A stretch of DNA of 64,000 nt, from positions 30,663,072-30,727,071 of the forward strand of contig CM070568.1 of assembly GCA_036346405.1 (NCBI GenBank), read 5' to 3'. Both the position numbers and the translations under genes were made by a program. A model generated the notes under the pieces. That model saw only the letters and a program-made list of their open reading frames with translations, searched no databases and was not told the origin of the DNA. Shown here piece by piece: positions 46,276 through 57,877 of the stretch. The DNA comes from Phyllostachys edulis (taxonomy: Eukaryota; Streptophyta; Magnoliopsida; Poales; Poaceae). Numbering within the stretch: the first letter of the stretch is position 1; the number at the start of each line of letters is the position of its first letter.

Positions 46276-48863
46276 TGTAATACCCCAATCAATCTTTAGA
46301 ATTATAATTGAATTTTAAACCTTTTATCGGGATTTAAAATGGAATTTCAAAATTTCTCAAGAAGGGGGATTAAATCTTGGGCCACAGGCCCATAGCCTTG
46401 GCCCATTAGGGGCAGCCAAAAACCCTAGATGCACTGTAGCACGCCTATGCTACAGTGCCACCACCAGCTACAGTAACCCCCATCGTCTACAGTACCCATC
46501 TCCTCCCCTTGCTGTTGTCCAAGAAGAAGGAGGGAGGAAGATGAACCGTTCGGGTGCCGCCGGCCAAGGGAAAAGAGGAAGAAAAAGGAGGAGAAAAGGG
46601 GATCTTCTTCATGAGTATTGATCGGTGATGTCCTGTGGTTCTTGGAGGTAACGAGCGGTTTTTCTCGCTGTTTGATTCATGCTAGATGCATAATTGGTTA
46701 CGTTTAGTAGATCGGTTCCCTGCTGAAATTAGATCAGTTCTGTCCAGAACCTTGCGCGATGATTTTCGTGTATTTAGATTACGAATTTGAGGTTCCCATC
46801 TCCTAGAGTTATGTGGAAATCGTTCTTAGCTTTCTGTAGCCACCAAGATCACTTAATTCTGATCTACGGTTCAAACGTTATGATAGAATCTTTCCTGCTA
46901 TACTGAAAATCTGACGAGAATTATCAGTCAAGATGTTTATTAAAATATGTTTTGGTTAGGATAAGATTCAGGATTGTTGCCCAAAATGAGTTCTGTAGAT
47001 TATTTTATCATATTTCCATATTGTTAAAGAACACTCTATTCAGATTTGTAGAATAAAAGTTATGAATATTTCAATCTGATTGTCTAGATTATTTGTCGGG
47101 TTCTGATAGTAGTTTTGAACCTTGTGCCACTTTTTGTTGAAGGCAAAATCTGAGCTTCATGCCAAATAGACTTTTAAAGATATTTTTGTTAGCTTTCCAG
47201 AATGACCAGAATTGTGGATTTTGGTTAAACCAATCAAAAAGTATGATTGTTTCTTTACTGCTGTCTATTTCTGCTAGGCAGATTCTGTATTAGACTTTCA
47301 TCTAATTGTTAACCTAATATGTTGGCCGAATTAGAGGATTCACCCAACTAGTTTAATGTGGGTATTTTCGTTATCTTTCCATAGGATCTGAGCTCACTCA
47401 GTTTAGTGTCTCAGACCAAAAGTTATGATGTGCTTAGTACCGCTGTCCAAGTTATCATCCTGCTAAACTGTCGGGTTAATTAGGTAGATCGACCATGTGA
47501 ACCTTGGATTTAGGTTGATGCGACTAAGTGTTTCGAGTAGCATCCTAGTCATGTTGTTTCTTATTCAATTAATTCAATTGTGTAAGAGGAGAGGGTTCGG
47601 GATTAGTGGCTTTGTCCTTGCCTCCTAACGCATCGCAGTTCGAAAGGCAAGTACAATTGATTTGTCTTGTTTGTTGTTTTGTTCCACTTGATTGGTGATT
47701 ATGCAGTGGGTAATTCCGGTATTCCTTGTTTCTTTTCATAATTGTTAAACCATGATTATTCGGTGGTATGTTTACGTTCGATATATTCATTCGTTCCTTC
47801 TTTCATGTTCATCCACGAGAATGGATAGGGAAGTCCCATTATTCCAATATGGGCAAGTACCTTGTGATTCTTATTGTTGGTGAATACTAAGTGCTTGTTG
47901 TTCATACTGTTATTTCTATGATTCATGAGTAGATTTAATGCTTCATGTTCTTTTCACATTCGTTAATCCATGTTTAATGAGGCGATGTATTTCATTATTC
48001 ATAATTCATTCCATTCATTCATTGTTCATGTTTCGTCCATGGGAGTAGAATGTAAAGACCCATCAATTCCAGTATGGACACGTAAGACCCACCATTCCAA
48101 TGTGGGCAGATTTGGATCCCCATATGAAACGTTCTTCATACGGGCCTTGGATCCCCGTATTTTGATAAATACGAGCGTAGGTGAACACTGACGGGTGTGT
48201 CACTAGCTATACCGGTATAAGCAGAAGTGGAGTTCATGCATTTCATTCATCCATATGATTTCTATTGTTCTAAATTCATATTCTATAAAGTGACTGTCTT
48301 GTTCTTATTCATCCATTCTACATTCGAAATCTATAATGTGATGAAATGTTATTATCATTCATTCTATTATATTCTTATTCAGTATGGTACATTTTGTTCT
48401 GTTGTACTTGCTGAGTCGTGAACTCATTCTTGCCATGTTTACTTGTTTTAGGTAAGCATTGAAGATGGCATTCTTGGGAGGGAGTAGTCATGGATAATGC
48501 ATTCACTTCACAATATTCAATTTTCAATGATATGAACTTGTCAGTGTCTTTCATTCGTTAAATGTTGAATTGTAATAAATATAGTTTGATGGTGAATGAT
48601 ATCTTTCTCTTTGATATTGTTGATTAAATAACTGCTTGTGATCCCTGATTAATCTGTTTATAGAATTATCTTATTTGATTCAGTAAACTTGGATAGTTGG
48701 AATTTGTGATATGTTGTTGGAATCAGATTATTCCTGCATTTGTTCTAATAGAGGTTGTTCTTTCTATGCCATTAGTGGAGATGATGTTGAAATTATTCCG
48801 TATTGTTGTTGTATGTTAGTCTTTTAGGTATCATCTTGGCTTCCCCATAGCTAAGGTGTTACA
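46276..48863 (+). mobile_element. 3' LTR of the gypsy chromovirus fragment, about 2.6 kb
   Basis: It starts TGTAATACCCCAATC after a PPT-like tract and ends TAAGGTGTTACA. Start and end fit gypsy LTRs of the TGTAAYRCCC class. No matching 5' LTR lies upstream in the window, so the element is truncated. Open frames inside are short and not genes. Confidence 0.7.
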
Positions 48864-49057
48864 AAACCACTGTAGCAAGCCACTATTTTACACTGTGGCA
48901 TTTGGTCTGGAACGTTATTTCTTCATCAAACGATTAAGAATAGTCCTAAGGCTAGGGCACTAAGGCGAAGGATCCGGATCCCCATAGAACATCTCGTTTG
49001 TAATATATGGGAAAGTTAGGCAAAAATTAACAAACAAATTATTAAATAAACACGAGA
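48864..49057. other. Host-like DNA ending in the gene 3' duplication
   Basis: From about 49024, AAAATTAACAAACAAATTAT repeats 57046-57065, the 3' flank of the gene at 57.3-57.8 kb. No gene seen in the rest. Confidence 0.5.
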
Positions 49058-50589
49058 CATATTGTTGGGACCTGAACATGCAAATCCAAACCCTCTGTAT
49101 ATTCTGAACTAGTCCCATGATTTGTAGCTACTTCATACAGTGTCAACTGTGATGAAATCATATCCATACAATGAAATAGCTAAGAATAAGCCAAATATTA
49201 TTAAATTGAAACATTGGACATTGTGGTCAAGGTTTTATAATTATTGCCACGCAGGGCTTATCGATAGAATAATAAACTTGCAGCAGAATAAATCAACTCG
49301 TGGTAGCCATCCGACATGCACACAGGCAATCGAGTGGAGAGCGCACCTTAGTTCGCATAGTCCTCAAAGTACTCCTCATAGAACTCAGTGTTCCCTATGT
49401 CTTCCTCGATGTCTAATCAACAATGATGTAAAGCCGTCAGTACATAAAGTACTTAGCAAATCGTAGGGAAATGTATGCAAATAGTATTTATGTAGGGCTT
49501 GAACAAGAGTAGCTTTATGGCTACTAGTCATGTGCCCGTGCGTTGCAACGAAAAATCATTTTTTGCATAAAATATGTTGTTGCAGCTCACCAATCTCCCT
49601 AGTGTCATTCATAAGTTAAAACTTTAATGTCTTGCAGTAGAGCCAAGAAGGTTTCCTTGCTACAGGTTTGACTAAACAACCACGCAAAATAAATTTAGTA
49701 CGTCAAACATATTCAGATGGCAAAAACAGGCAATTAATCACAAAAGAACATGCAAATGTATTGATTCTTTCGGTCAGCATGAATCATGACATCTCTACTG
49801 GCAAAATAACTATCTCATTCAACTACAACAAAACTATCCATTCAATACAACAAATCCAAGGAGCTGGTACATGCTATAAAACTTTATACATTCCATTACA
49901 ACCAAGTTTTGTAACTTCAACTAAAAGCATTAGATCAGAAAGTGAATAAGGACAACTAAGTAGTTACCAAGACCAACAGCCTGGAACTTATGATTCTAGG
50001 AGATGTTTCTGTGAGTCAACTATGTCAAAGCAAAATAAAGGCCAGCAACATCTATAAACCCAATTAGGATTTTCATTAATTCCTGCAAATGGAAACAATT
50101 GGTGATTAGATGAACACCAACAAACATGATAAATCCAAGCACGTTTTGTTAAGGAAAGTGCAGAAAATGTACCTGATAAGGATCAAAGCTATCATTCTCA
50201 GGTACTTTGAGTAACGTTGCTAAACAAACAAGCTGCTAGTATAAAATAGCGATGATTAGCTCCCACAAACAGTATGCCAAAGGATTAAAAAATAAGAAAC
50301 ATTATCCATTGCACAATAACGAGAAAAAGTAAGACCATGAATATCAAAGCAGGCTAAATTTGAAAATATCGGGATGATCTGACTTGACTTGTATAATTTA
50401 TGACAAAAATTCATACAAAAGAAATCGTATAACGAGGAAGATAACCAGTACAAACCATGCGAGAATGAAAGACATTTGACAACCTTTGAATAACTCATAT
50501 GGGATTTTGACAAACAACTCAAGAAAAAGCTATCGCTAAGTGTCCTACAACCCTCAAAACAACAAGTTTCTCAAAGCGGGTGCATATAT

Positions 50590-50705
50590 GTTACAGAAAG
50601 AGATTCATGTTTCCACTAAAAAGAATGTAATTAGATGGTTATTCCAAAGAAAGAGATTCATGTTTCCACTAAAAAATGTAATTAGATGGTTATTCCAAAG
50701 AACAT
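50590..50705. repeat. Short tandem duplication in Helitron 2
   Basis: AAAGAGATTCATGTTTCCAC and the following TAATTAGATGGTTATTCC occur twice, about 50 bp apart. Confidence 0.9.
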
Positions 50706-51190
50706 ATTAAAGCTATGCGAATCAACGAAAGTAGCTAACAAGAGCACATGATCAAACAACAAGAAAAGTTTCTCAAATAAGGATGAATCTACGATCAATG
50801 AATGGTAGATCATTTGAGCCTAGCAATCATGGTACTTACCAATTTTATCATTTTATTTTACAAAAGGAAATGGACAAATTCTTGACCTTTACAAGTCTTT
50901 GTTCCAAGATAAGCAATGATCGCTTTTCTGAAGTGCCAATGGTGTCATACTCGACCGCAAAAAATAATTGGATAAGAAAGTGCAATCCAGGAATCTCTTG
51001 ATACAAAACAATATTTACATCTATAAAACAAACAATTTCAAATTCTTTCCAGTTTTGCTTGGCAGACACATCCATTCTCAACCCTCTATTCCTTGATGAT
51101 CTGATTTCAAGTCTACAACCTTCCGACCCTAAATGAATTAAGTGGAAGGCAAGAACATATATGGTTGATCCTAACAGGATGGATATGTAG

Positions 51191-51406
51191 TTAAGATGAT
51201 ACTCTGCCAGCAGCTCTGCTGGTCAGATATGTCTTTTTCCTTTTCTCCCTCTTTTTAATCATCTCCATAGACTGATACACATCACATGGTGCTGACAAGG
51301 TTGCAACATGCAACTCAGATTTGTTTTGAAAGATGTTCTGCCTACTTTTGGGGCGTCGGAGAACACAACAGCTTGATTTGTTGATAACCAGAAAATATAT
51401 TTTCAT
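51191..51406 (-). other. Exon-like open stretch in Helitron 2
   Basis: RRPKSRQNIFQNKSELHVAT and MEMIKKREKRKKTYLT give an open frame of about 60 codons without flanking coding frame, in AT-rich surroundings. It may be one exon of a captured gene. Family not recognised. Confidence 0.25.
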
Positions 51407-52914
51407 TTAGGCAAGTCTTTTCACAGGGGAAGTAAAGGCTAAAGTGGCTAACCCTAGATCCATTTGGACCCTAACAGTTGGGCAAACAAGCTATATAAGC
51501 AGAAACTTGGCTCTTTGGATTACTTCTCTTGGGTAATATAGTTCGGACAATTTAGTTATCCTGAATAGTTTTGCAATTTCTCTTAACAAAGGGAACTGTG
51601 CAAATTTCTTCTCATGAAGAATACATCACCTACTACAAAAATAAACATAAGGAAGCTCAATTCCACTGCACCAGTAGTAGCTTAGCCTGCACTTAGTAAT
51701 ATTAGCTTCAGACAAGTTTGGTCTTGTATTTGTAAACAAAATCAAATTATGTACATCAATAACTGAGGTAAAGTGGGGACTGTAACACAATAGTTGTTCT
51801 ACATGCATTATTCCCACTGTAGCATACAAAAGATAGAAACGTAAAAAAGGTTAGCATGTACACCTTGTTGCTAAAGGAATTCAGTGGTGCAAGAGCAACA
51901 GCAATATCATTTCTATAGTGGTTGTAAAACAGCCAACTAATTGAATCTCTATTGAGGAATGTGGACTAGAAGAACTGCAGAAAAGGTAGGAAACTACAAA
52001 TTTAGTCATAGCTATAACTAAAATAGATGTGCTCATAATGGAAATGGTGTAACTAAGCTTACCATCAAATATATTGAAAGAGCACTTGCGTACTAAAATT
52101 TCTCTGGGGTCTAAAGTCTAATTGGATAACAAGATTTTATCCAAGAATTCTTTCCTGAAAATAAGCATGGACACTATGCACGGCACAATCGAAGCATAAT
52201 AACAACAAAAAATTTCACATGATTTTTACAAGATGAGAGGCTCAAAAATAAATTCCTGAAAGGATATCTTTCATAGATTCGGTGTAGCGCGGATTGAAGA
52301 AGAGCTTCCCAAAGAAGGTGTTCCTAACAACGAAAAGGCATCATAACAAGCGACTAGTGAGCACCAACATCCCATAACGAACTATGAAATATGAGTTACC
52401 TTAGGAGATTTTGGAACGATCGATGAAAGGCTTTCCAAACCACGGTACGCTTCTTGATATGAAGCATCCTTAGTGAAATATCCAATAAAACAATACCCTT
52501 ACATACGAGGCTCCATATGAGTTGCATGCAGCCAACAAGCCTGCAGAATAATTAAGATGTTACAATTGTACATGAAATTCTTCTCTATGAAAAGAAATCC
52601 TCTTCAATGACACATCAAATAAAAAAAATGAGATCAGACTAATTGAAAAAACATCATGTCTTCACTCATCACAGTAATAATTGACAAGATGAACACTTCT
52701 AAGCCAGGGCAAACAACATTTTGGCCCTTCCTGTTGTCCAGTGCTCAAAATGTGTTTGCTAAAATAAATGCCGAGGGGCAATCTATGGAAATGTGCTCTG
52801 CAGCAGTTGCAAACCGACTATTACAGATTGTACAGAATAGCCATAACCAATTAGATCAATTGCATACACTCTATTTGCCATGGCAAGAACAGGAATGTTT
52901 TTCCGCCAATGGTC

Positions 52915-53025
52915 ACCGAGAAGGAAAAAAGGAAACGGTGATTGATTGCTAAGGAAAGCAAAGGCAGCTGAGAAGGAAAAAAAGGAAACGGTGATTGATT
53001 GCTAAGGAAAGCGAAGGCAGCTAAC
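52915..53025. repeat. Short tandem duplication in Helitron 2
   Basis: GAAACGGTGATTGATTGCTA and the following AAGGAAAGC-AAGGCAGCT occur twice, about 54 bp apart, with one or two mismatches. Confidence 0.9.
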
Positions 53026-53617
53026 TTGCAGGGTACAGAGCACATAAAAGATCCTAACATCAGAAGTAAATAATTTAAGAAGAAATATTTCCATCAAATT
53101 ATTGCCAAAATGTCCTTTCATCAAAAGAAGCATATACGACGCCAAACACGAATGTTGAAAAGACAACTAACAAACTGAGATGGATACGATTGTTAACTAA
53201 AAAATTCTGAAATAGTAGGTCCAACCATTCTTCTCCTAAAGCTATCTGTATTCATCAGATGACCTTTTTTCCTTGGTCATTCTACCTATCTTAAGCAGTT
53301 TATGTATAAAGAACGAAGGTGTCGAGTGAACCTTTTAGCGTCATTGTAAAAACGGTACAACAACGACTAACTAATTTGTTATGCTTAAGCCTAACTCCCT
53401 TTGCCACGATCACTTAAGAACTTTGGTTGATTGCAAATAGTAAAGAGAAATGTGCGTACGATCGCACTGTTAGCCGAAACCATGAATCGAGAACCAATGC
53501 AGGGCAGACGTTCCGACGTCTTGATAGCGAATGTTGTAAACCCTCCATTTCCAAGTCTTTGCACAAGAATAACGAAATCAAAGATATCAATAAGAAACAA
53601 CAAGAAGCAATCGGAAG

Positions 53618-54136
53618 CTATAAAAATTGCAAGTAAAACAACTCGAGAATTGGAGTCGAGGCGAGGCGGAGATGTGTGCCCACTGGTGCGTGCTTGGGGC
53701 TGCGGCTCGACACCGGATCCGCCCGGTGGGAGCCTCTCCTCGGCAGGTCGGCCTTGGAGGCCTCGATGAGCAACCGAGTCTTGACGCCGGCGTGTTTCGA
53801 GGAGAGCCCGAACGCCTCAAGAACTGCAGCGGCGGGTGGTAGGGGCGGCCATGGTGGGGGAGCGCCTGCGGCTCGCGGAGAGGAGACCACGAGGAGGGGA
53901 TCGGGAGAGGCAGGCTCGCCATCCGCCCGCCTGTGATGGTAGAGAACCGAGACGGGAGGGGTTGGAACCGGAGTGGGTGGAGAAGCGAGACTTGACTGTT
54001 GGGTTGGGCTTGCTGGGTGTGAAGAAGGGGGTCGAGTCGTGGCGGTTTCGGCGATGCGGGTGAGGCCAGGGTGGTTTTCATGAGCATCGAAGAGGAGTGG
54101 GGGACGTTGGGTGGGACGATAAGTGATCCGAGCCAT
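53618..54136 (-). CDS. GC-rich first-exon-like ORF near the 5' end of Helitron 2
   Basis: It starts MARITYRPTQRPPLLFDAHE 86 bp inside the Helitron 5' end and stays open for 172 codons. The N-terminal 100 residues are rich in Pro, Ser and Ala, like an organelle transit peptide, and are followed by AAAVLEAFGLSSKHAGVKTR and LLIEASKADLPRRG, which look like a folded domain start. A second frame (54087-53587) is also open, so the frame is not certain. It is probably a captured first exon of a host gene; the parent was not recognised. Splicing to later exons in the Helitron was not resolved. Confidence 0.4.
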   Translation of the reverse strand: MARITYRPTQRPPLLFDAHENHPGLTRIAETATTRPPSSHPASPTQQSSLASPPTPVPTPPVSVLYHHRRADGEPASPDPLLVVSSPRAAGAPPPWPPLPPAAAVLEAFGLSSKHAGVKTRLLIEASKADLPRRGSHRADPVSSRSPKHAPVGTHLRLASTPILELFYLQFL

Positions 54137-56827
54137 CGATGTACTGAGATCGTCGATTAGACGGACACGAACAATAATGGGAGAACGGACGACGATAAAC
54201 TTCTTCTTTTAAGTAGTAGAGATTTTGCAGAAAATAATACTAACAGTAAATACAGTAAATAGATTTAACAGCACAATCAAAAGATTAAATACATAAGTAA
54301 ACAAGTATTTTGAAACAACTAGTGAACTACCCGTTCACTTCCCAACTATTCCACCAACCACAATTTTTTTAAGATAAAATCTATCTCCCATGTGAAATCA
54401 TCATGTATTATCCATAACCGGGGACACGGCTATTCGAATAGTTTTTAACACTCTACAGAGGTTGTACAACTTGACCCACAAGAGATAATTGACTTCTAAT
54501 CTCGGCCAAGACACGCTTCCGAGGGCGTGCGACTAAGTGATTATCACAAGGCCTTTACAAAGTTATGTCTTAACCCAGTTCTGTCCGCTAAGGTTTCACC
54601 ACCGACAGGTTCCATCCACCACAATCGTGTCCCCCTCTTGCGCCAATGTGAATGTCCATCCCAAAGTTCACATTTTCACCCAAGACAGAACTAAATAAAA
54701 AACATTGCTAATTAATCAGCTAAGTCCATCCCATACTGAACATGTGGTTGTACGATAGAGCCCAAGTCAATGGCGCACAAGATTAAGTCCTTAGTGATTA
54801 CTCAGGCGAAACAACCTCATCCAAAATGTGCTACACACACTCCTTTTACTACACGATCATTCATCTGAGTATGAAACCAATTTTGTTTAACCAGGCTTAA
54901 TGGCATCACCTGCCACGGCACAACAAATTTTAGTAACAGTGGCTACCCACCATAATTCCATATATCATTAAGTCAAATTTTTATGATTAACATGGTGAAG
55001 GAACTCATCATACAACTAAAGCATGACAAAGCATAACTTTGATTCCCATGTTAGTATTAAAATATGTCCAACTAAAATTACCCTTCCTATGGTATCCAAG
55101 GATATATGTCATTCACAATTATTCAAGGCAGCATACTATCTAGTAGGTATTTAACTATTCCCGAAAACAATTAATATAAAAATTAGTAATGCATGTTAAT
55201 TTAAAACAATATAATTTTATAAAATGGATACAATATGGTCAAAGGTCTACGACTTGTTTTCGTTGAAGTTTTGAGTTGCTTCGGCAGATGGGTCCACGAA
55301 AGCTTCGCAAACGCTGGAATCTATACGTGCAAAACGAGACAAATAAATACAATAAATTCAAATAAAATCCAAAAATTATCAAATCAGAACCAAAAGAAAG
55401 GTACTAAATTTAGAAACAAGAATCGACAAAATCGGAGTTCTTATGAGGGAGAACGAACGTCCGGAAGATTGACATCACATGACATGATGAAAAATTCAGA
55501 AAAGGAGGAATATACTAGAATATGTTGTCTGATTTCTTTCTTTATAGAGCAAAACAAAAGACAGCATGACACAAAGGGCCCACCTGCAAGTGAGAGAAAG
55601 AAAGAATGAAAGGAAGGAAGGAGTCTATGACCAATGGGACCTACATGTCATAGAGTCCAAGCAGCAACACAAATCACAGCCTACAGAGAAATAGAGCAGA
55701 GGCGCAGAGCTCTAGCTAGGTGGCGGTGTCGATGAGGGGAAGGGCGGCGGCCAGCGGGGGTGCCCAAAATGGGTTGCCCAGGGCCCCAGGAAATGCAGGG
55801 AAGGTGGCGGCGCGGCAAAAGATGACCGGTGGCGGCGGCACAAAGCGACAGCGAGGCGCACGTGGCGGCGGCACTCCGGCGGTGGCACCGGCGAGGGAAG
55901 GTGAGCACGGGCACGGGCACGACATAGGGATTGCAATGGTGTGGTCGGTTCGGCTCGGGAGTGGCCAAGGAGGTGCGCCCACGAAGCCGACGATACAAGA
56001 ATGGCGACGACGGTGCCCGAGATCCACGGCAATGGAATTTCGGAATTGAGGTGGGGGATTGGAAGAGTGATACCGAGAGCACGGCGTGACATGGTTGGTT
56101 TTGTCGGAGGATCACCAGAGAGAGATATCAATTCAATTGCGTCGCCGCCAGGCTTCGGGAAAAAGGTGGATGGCGTCGAGCGTTCCGGGCAAATGGTGGG
56201 GAGTTAGGCGATGGGGCTTGGGGCGAATCGAAAAGGGAAGATGGGAACAAGCGGTGCTCACTTTATAGCGCGAAAGTGGTGCTCAAATCGACGGGGAACA
56301 CCACAGGAATAAATGGGCTGTTTCGGGTTGACATTGAAAGCCGACAAGAAACTGTAAAATTGAATGCAATCATGGGATCAAACATGCAATTGATGGTGGG
56401 GAATCGTGGGTGATGATGACAGGGTCATAATGCTTCTCACAGAACTGAAAATGGAGCTACGAGTGCAAGGAATGGGGAACGGAGGTGGTGGCGGTTGCTA
56501 GTTTCAGGAAGAACAGAAAGCAACGTTCAGAGGAAGAAGAGGAAAAAAGAGAGAGAAAAAGAAAGAAAAGAAAAAAGGAAACAAAATCGAGAAAAATACA
56601 AAAAAAAATAAATTTTAGAAAATTCAAGAAAATTCCACAAAAATCCTTGGAACCTGAAAAGATTGAATAAATAATTTTTAATTTAATTGAAGTGTATTTT
56701 ATCATTTAAAATATTTTTATTTCCTGAAATTTCAAATTATGCTTTAAATTAATCCAATAAATTACAAATGATTCCTTTTATTTTTAAAACATCAAAAAGT
56801 CTCTGAAAATAGGGATGTTACACATAT

Positions 56828-57255
56828 ATTGAAACAAGCAGTGTAGTTGTACAGGAAAAAACAGTATGACAAAATTTCCGCACGCAAAACTGAAGTTGCT
56901 GAAAAATCAGGAGAGAAAGAAATTAGGAAGGAAATTCATCTACTGTACCGCCAGGTACACAGTGCAGTACTACTACTACCAGCTTGTGCTGGCACCCTGG
57001 TCCCTACTGTGACAACTGCCGATCAGGAAAACAATTTCGCCGAAAATTAACAAACAAATTATTAAATAAACACGACACATATATTGATCCAAACAGTGTA
57101 GTTGCATATAAGAAAACAATATGACAAAATTTCTGCACGCAAAACTGAAGTTACAGTGCAGTACAGTATGACAAAATTTCTGCACACAAAACAGTATAAA
57201 GTTAAGGAGGAAACTATTCATTCATCTACTGTACCGCTAGGTACACAGTGCAGTA
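56828..57255 (-). repeat. Duplicated 3' end of the small membrane-protein gene
   Basis: Unit 1 (49024-49062 continuing at 56828-57045 once solo LTR C is removed) and unit 2 (57046-57255) share AAATTAACAAACAAATTAT, ACAAAATTTC-GCACGCAAAAC and ATCTACTGTACCGC-AGGTACACAGTGCAGTACTAC in the same order. Unit 2 is the 3' flank of the gene ending at 57256. Unit 1 is an older copy, later split by solo LTR C. Confidence 0.8.
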
Positions 57256-57827
57256 CTACAGTACTACTGGCGTGACGATGCCGATCCGGCGCCGGCACGC
57301 GGAGCCATATCCGTACTCCTCCGTCCTTCCGCCGCCGCCGCCGCCTCCGCCTCCGCACAACCAGGCGGCGCAGGTGCAGCAGCAGATGGCCGGTGCCTTG
57401 CCGAGCGCCACCACGCACGCCAGGACAATCACCAGCGCCGCCGCCAGCGCCCAGCTCGCACAACGACGGCCACCGCCGATTCCTAATCCATTTGGTGTCC
57501 CACAAGGACCATCGCCCACGGCGGCGCTGGTGCCTCGTCCCAAGCGCGACGCTCCGGCCCCAGCCGCGCGCGCTCGAAGCCGTCCGTGCTGGCCACGGCT
57601 TCCGCCGCTGTTCCACCGCCGCGATGCCCAGTGACGTGGACGAGCCTGCTCTCCTCCCTCGCCCTGGGCGCCAGCCTGAGCTCGTGCAGCACGGCAGAGA
57701 GCCTGGCGCCGAGCCGGCTTCTCCTCGAGCTTTCCTTGCTTGTCTTCTTGATGGAGTCCACTCGGAGCCTCGGCGACCTCGGAGAGTTGTCCACTCGCCG
57801 GAGCGCCCTAGCACCGCCGCCTGCCAT
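57256..57827 (-). pseudogene. Small basic single-span membrane protein gene, frameshifted
   Basis: From ATG at 57827 the frame reads MAGGGARALRRVDNSPRSP and DSIKKTSKESSRRSRLGARL, a basic N-terminal part, and ends at a stop near 57483. A different frame then continues GTPNGLGIGGGRRCASW and a hydrophobic helix WALAAALVIVLACVVALG with a Cys-rich end (APAICCCTCAAWLC) to 57256. One protein of about 190 residues with a single membrane segment near its C-terminus, split by one frameshift near 57503, is the simplest reading; I see no convincing intron. A TATA box lies about 110 bp upstream. Codon use is GC-rich as in grass genes. Family not named. Confidence 0.55.
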
Positions 57828-57877
57828 GAACGATCGGTGGAAAGATGAATCACCTGTAACTCTCTCTGATCGATCGA

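Larger units (their letters stand above)
49524..54222 (-). mobile_element. Helitron 2, non-autonomous, 4.7 kb
   Basis: On the minus strand it starts TCTCTACTACTTAAAAG at 54222, preceded by host A, and ends in the hairpin CGTTGCAACG, then GCACGGGCACATGACTAG at 49524 followed by host T. Insertion between A and T without a TSD, 5' TC and 3' CTAG with hairpin are the Helitron criteria. The flanking DNA on both sides belongs to solo LTR C. No Rep/helicase is present. It holds a GC-rich first-exon-like ORF near its 5' end and AT-rich intron-like DNA. Confidence 0.85.
49063..56822 (-). mobile_element. Solo LTR C (gypsy-like, about 3.06 kb) with a nested Helitron
   Basis: On the minus strand it starts TGTAACATCCC at 56822 and ends CAGGTCCCAACA at 49063. 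A perfect 5-bp TSD, CATAT, lies at 49058-49062 and 56823-56827. Its ends and internal blocks (for example GGGACACGGCTATTCGAATAG near 54421) relate it to LTRs A and B. Removing Helitron 2 leaves about 3061 bp. No internal domain flanks it. Confidence 0.85.

Noticed and set aside
49381..49440. Minus-strand acidic peptide tail (DIEEDIGNTEFYEEYFEDYAN) as the end of a gene
   Set aside because: It lies in solo LTR C, at the place where LTRs A and B have related non-coding sequence (TCATCCTC, GTACTCG-AAGTCTTAC), so it is LTR DNA.
52656..52952. 98-aa plus-strand ORF in Helitron 2 as a gene
   Set aside because: No family recognised, AT-rich context, and its end overlaps a recent 54-bp tandem duplication.
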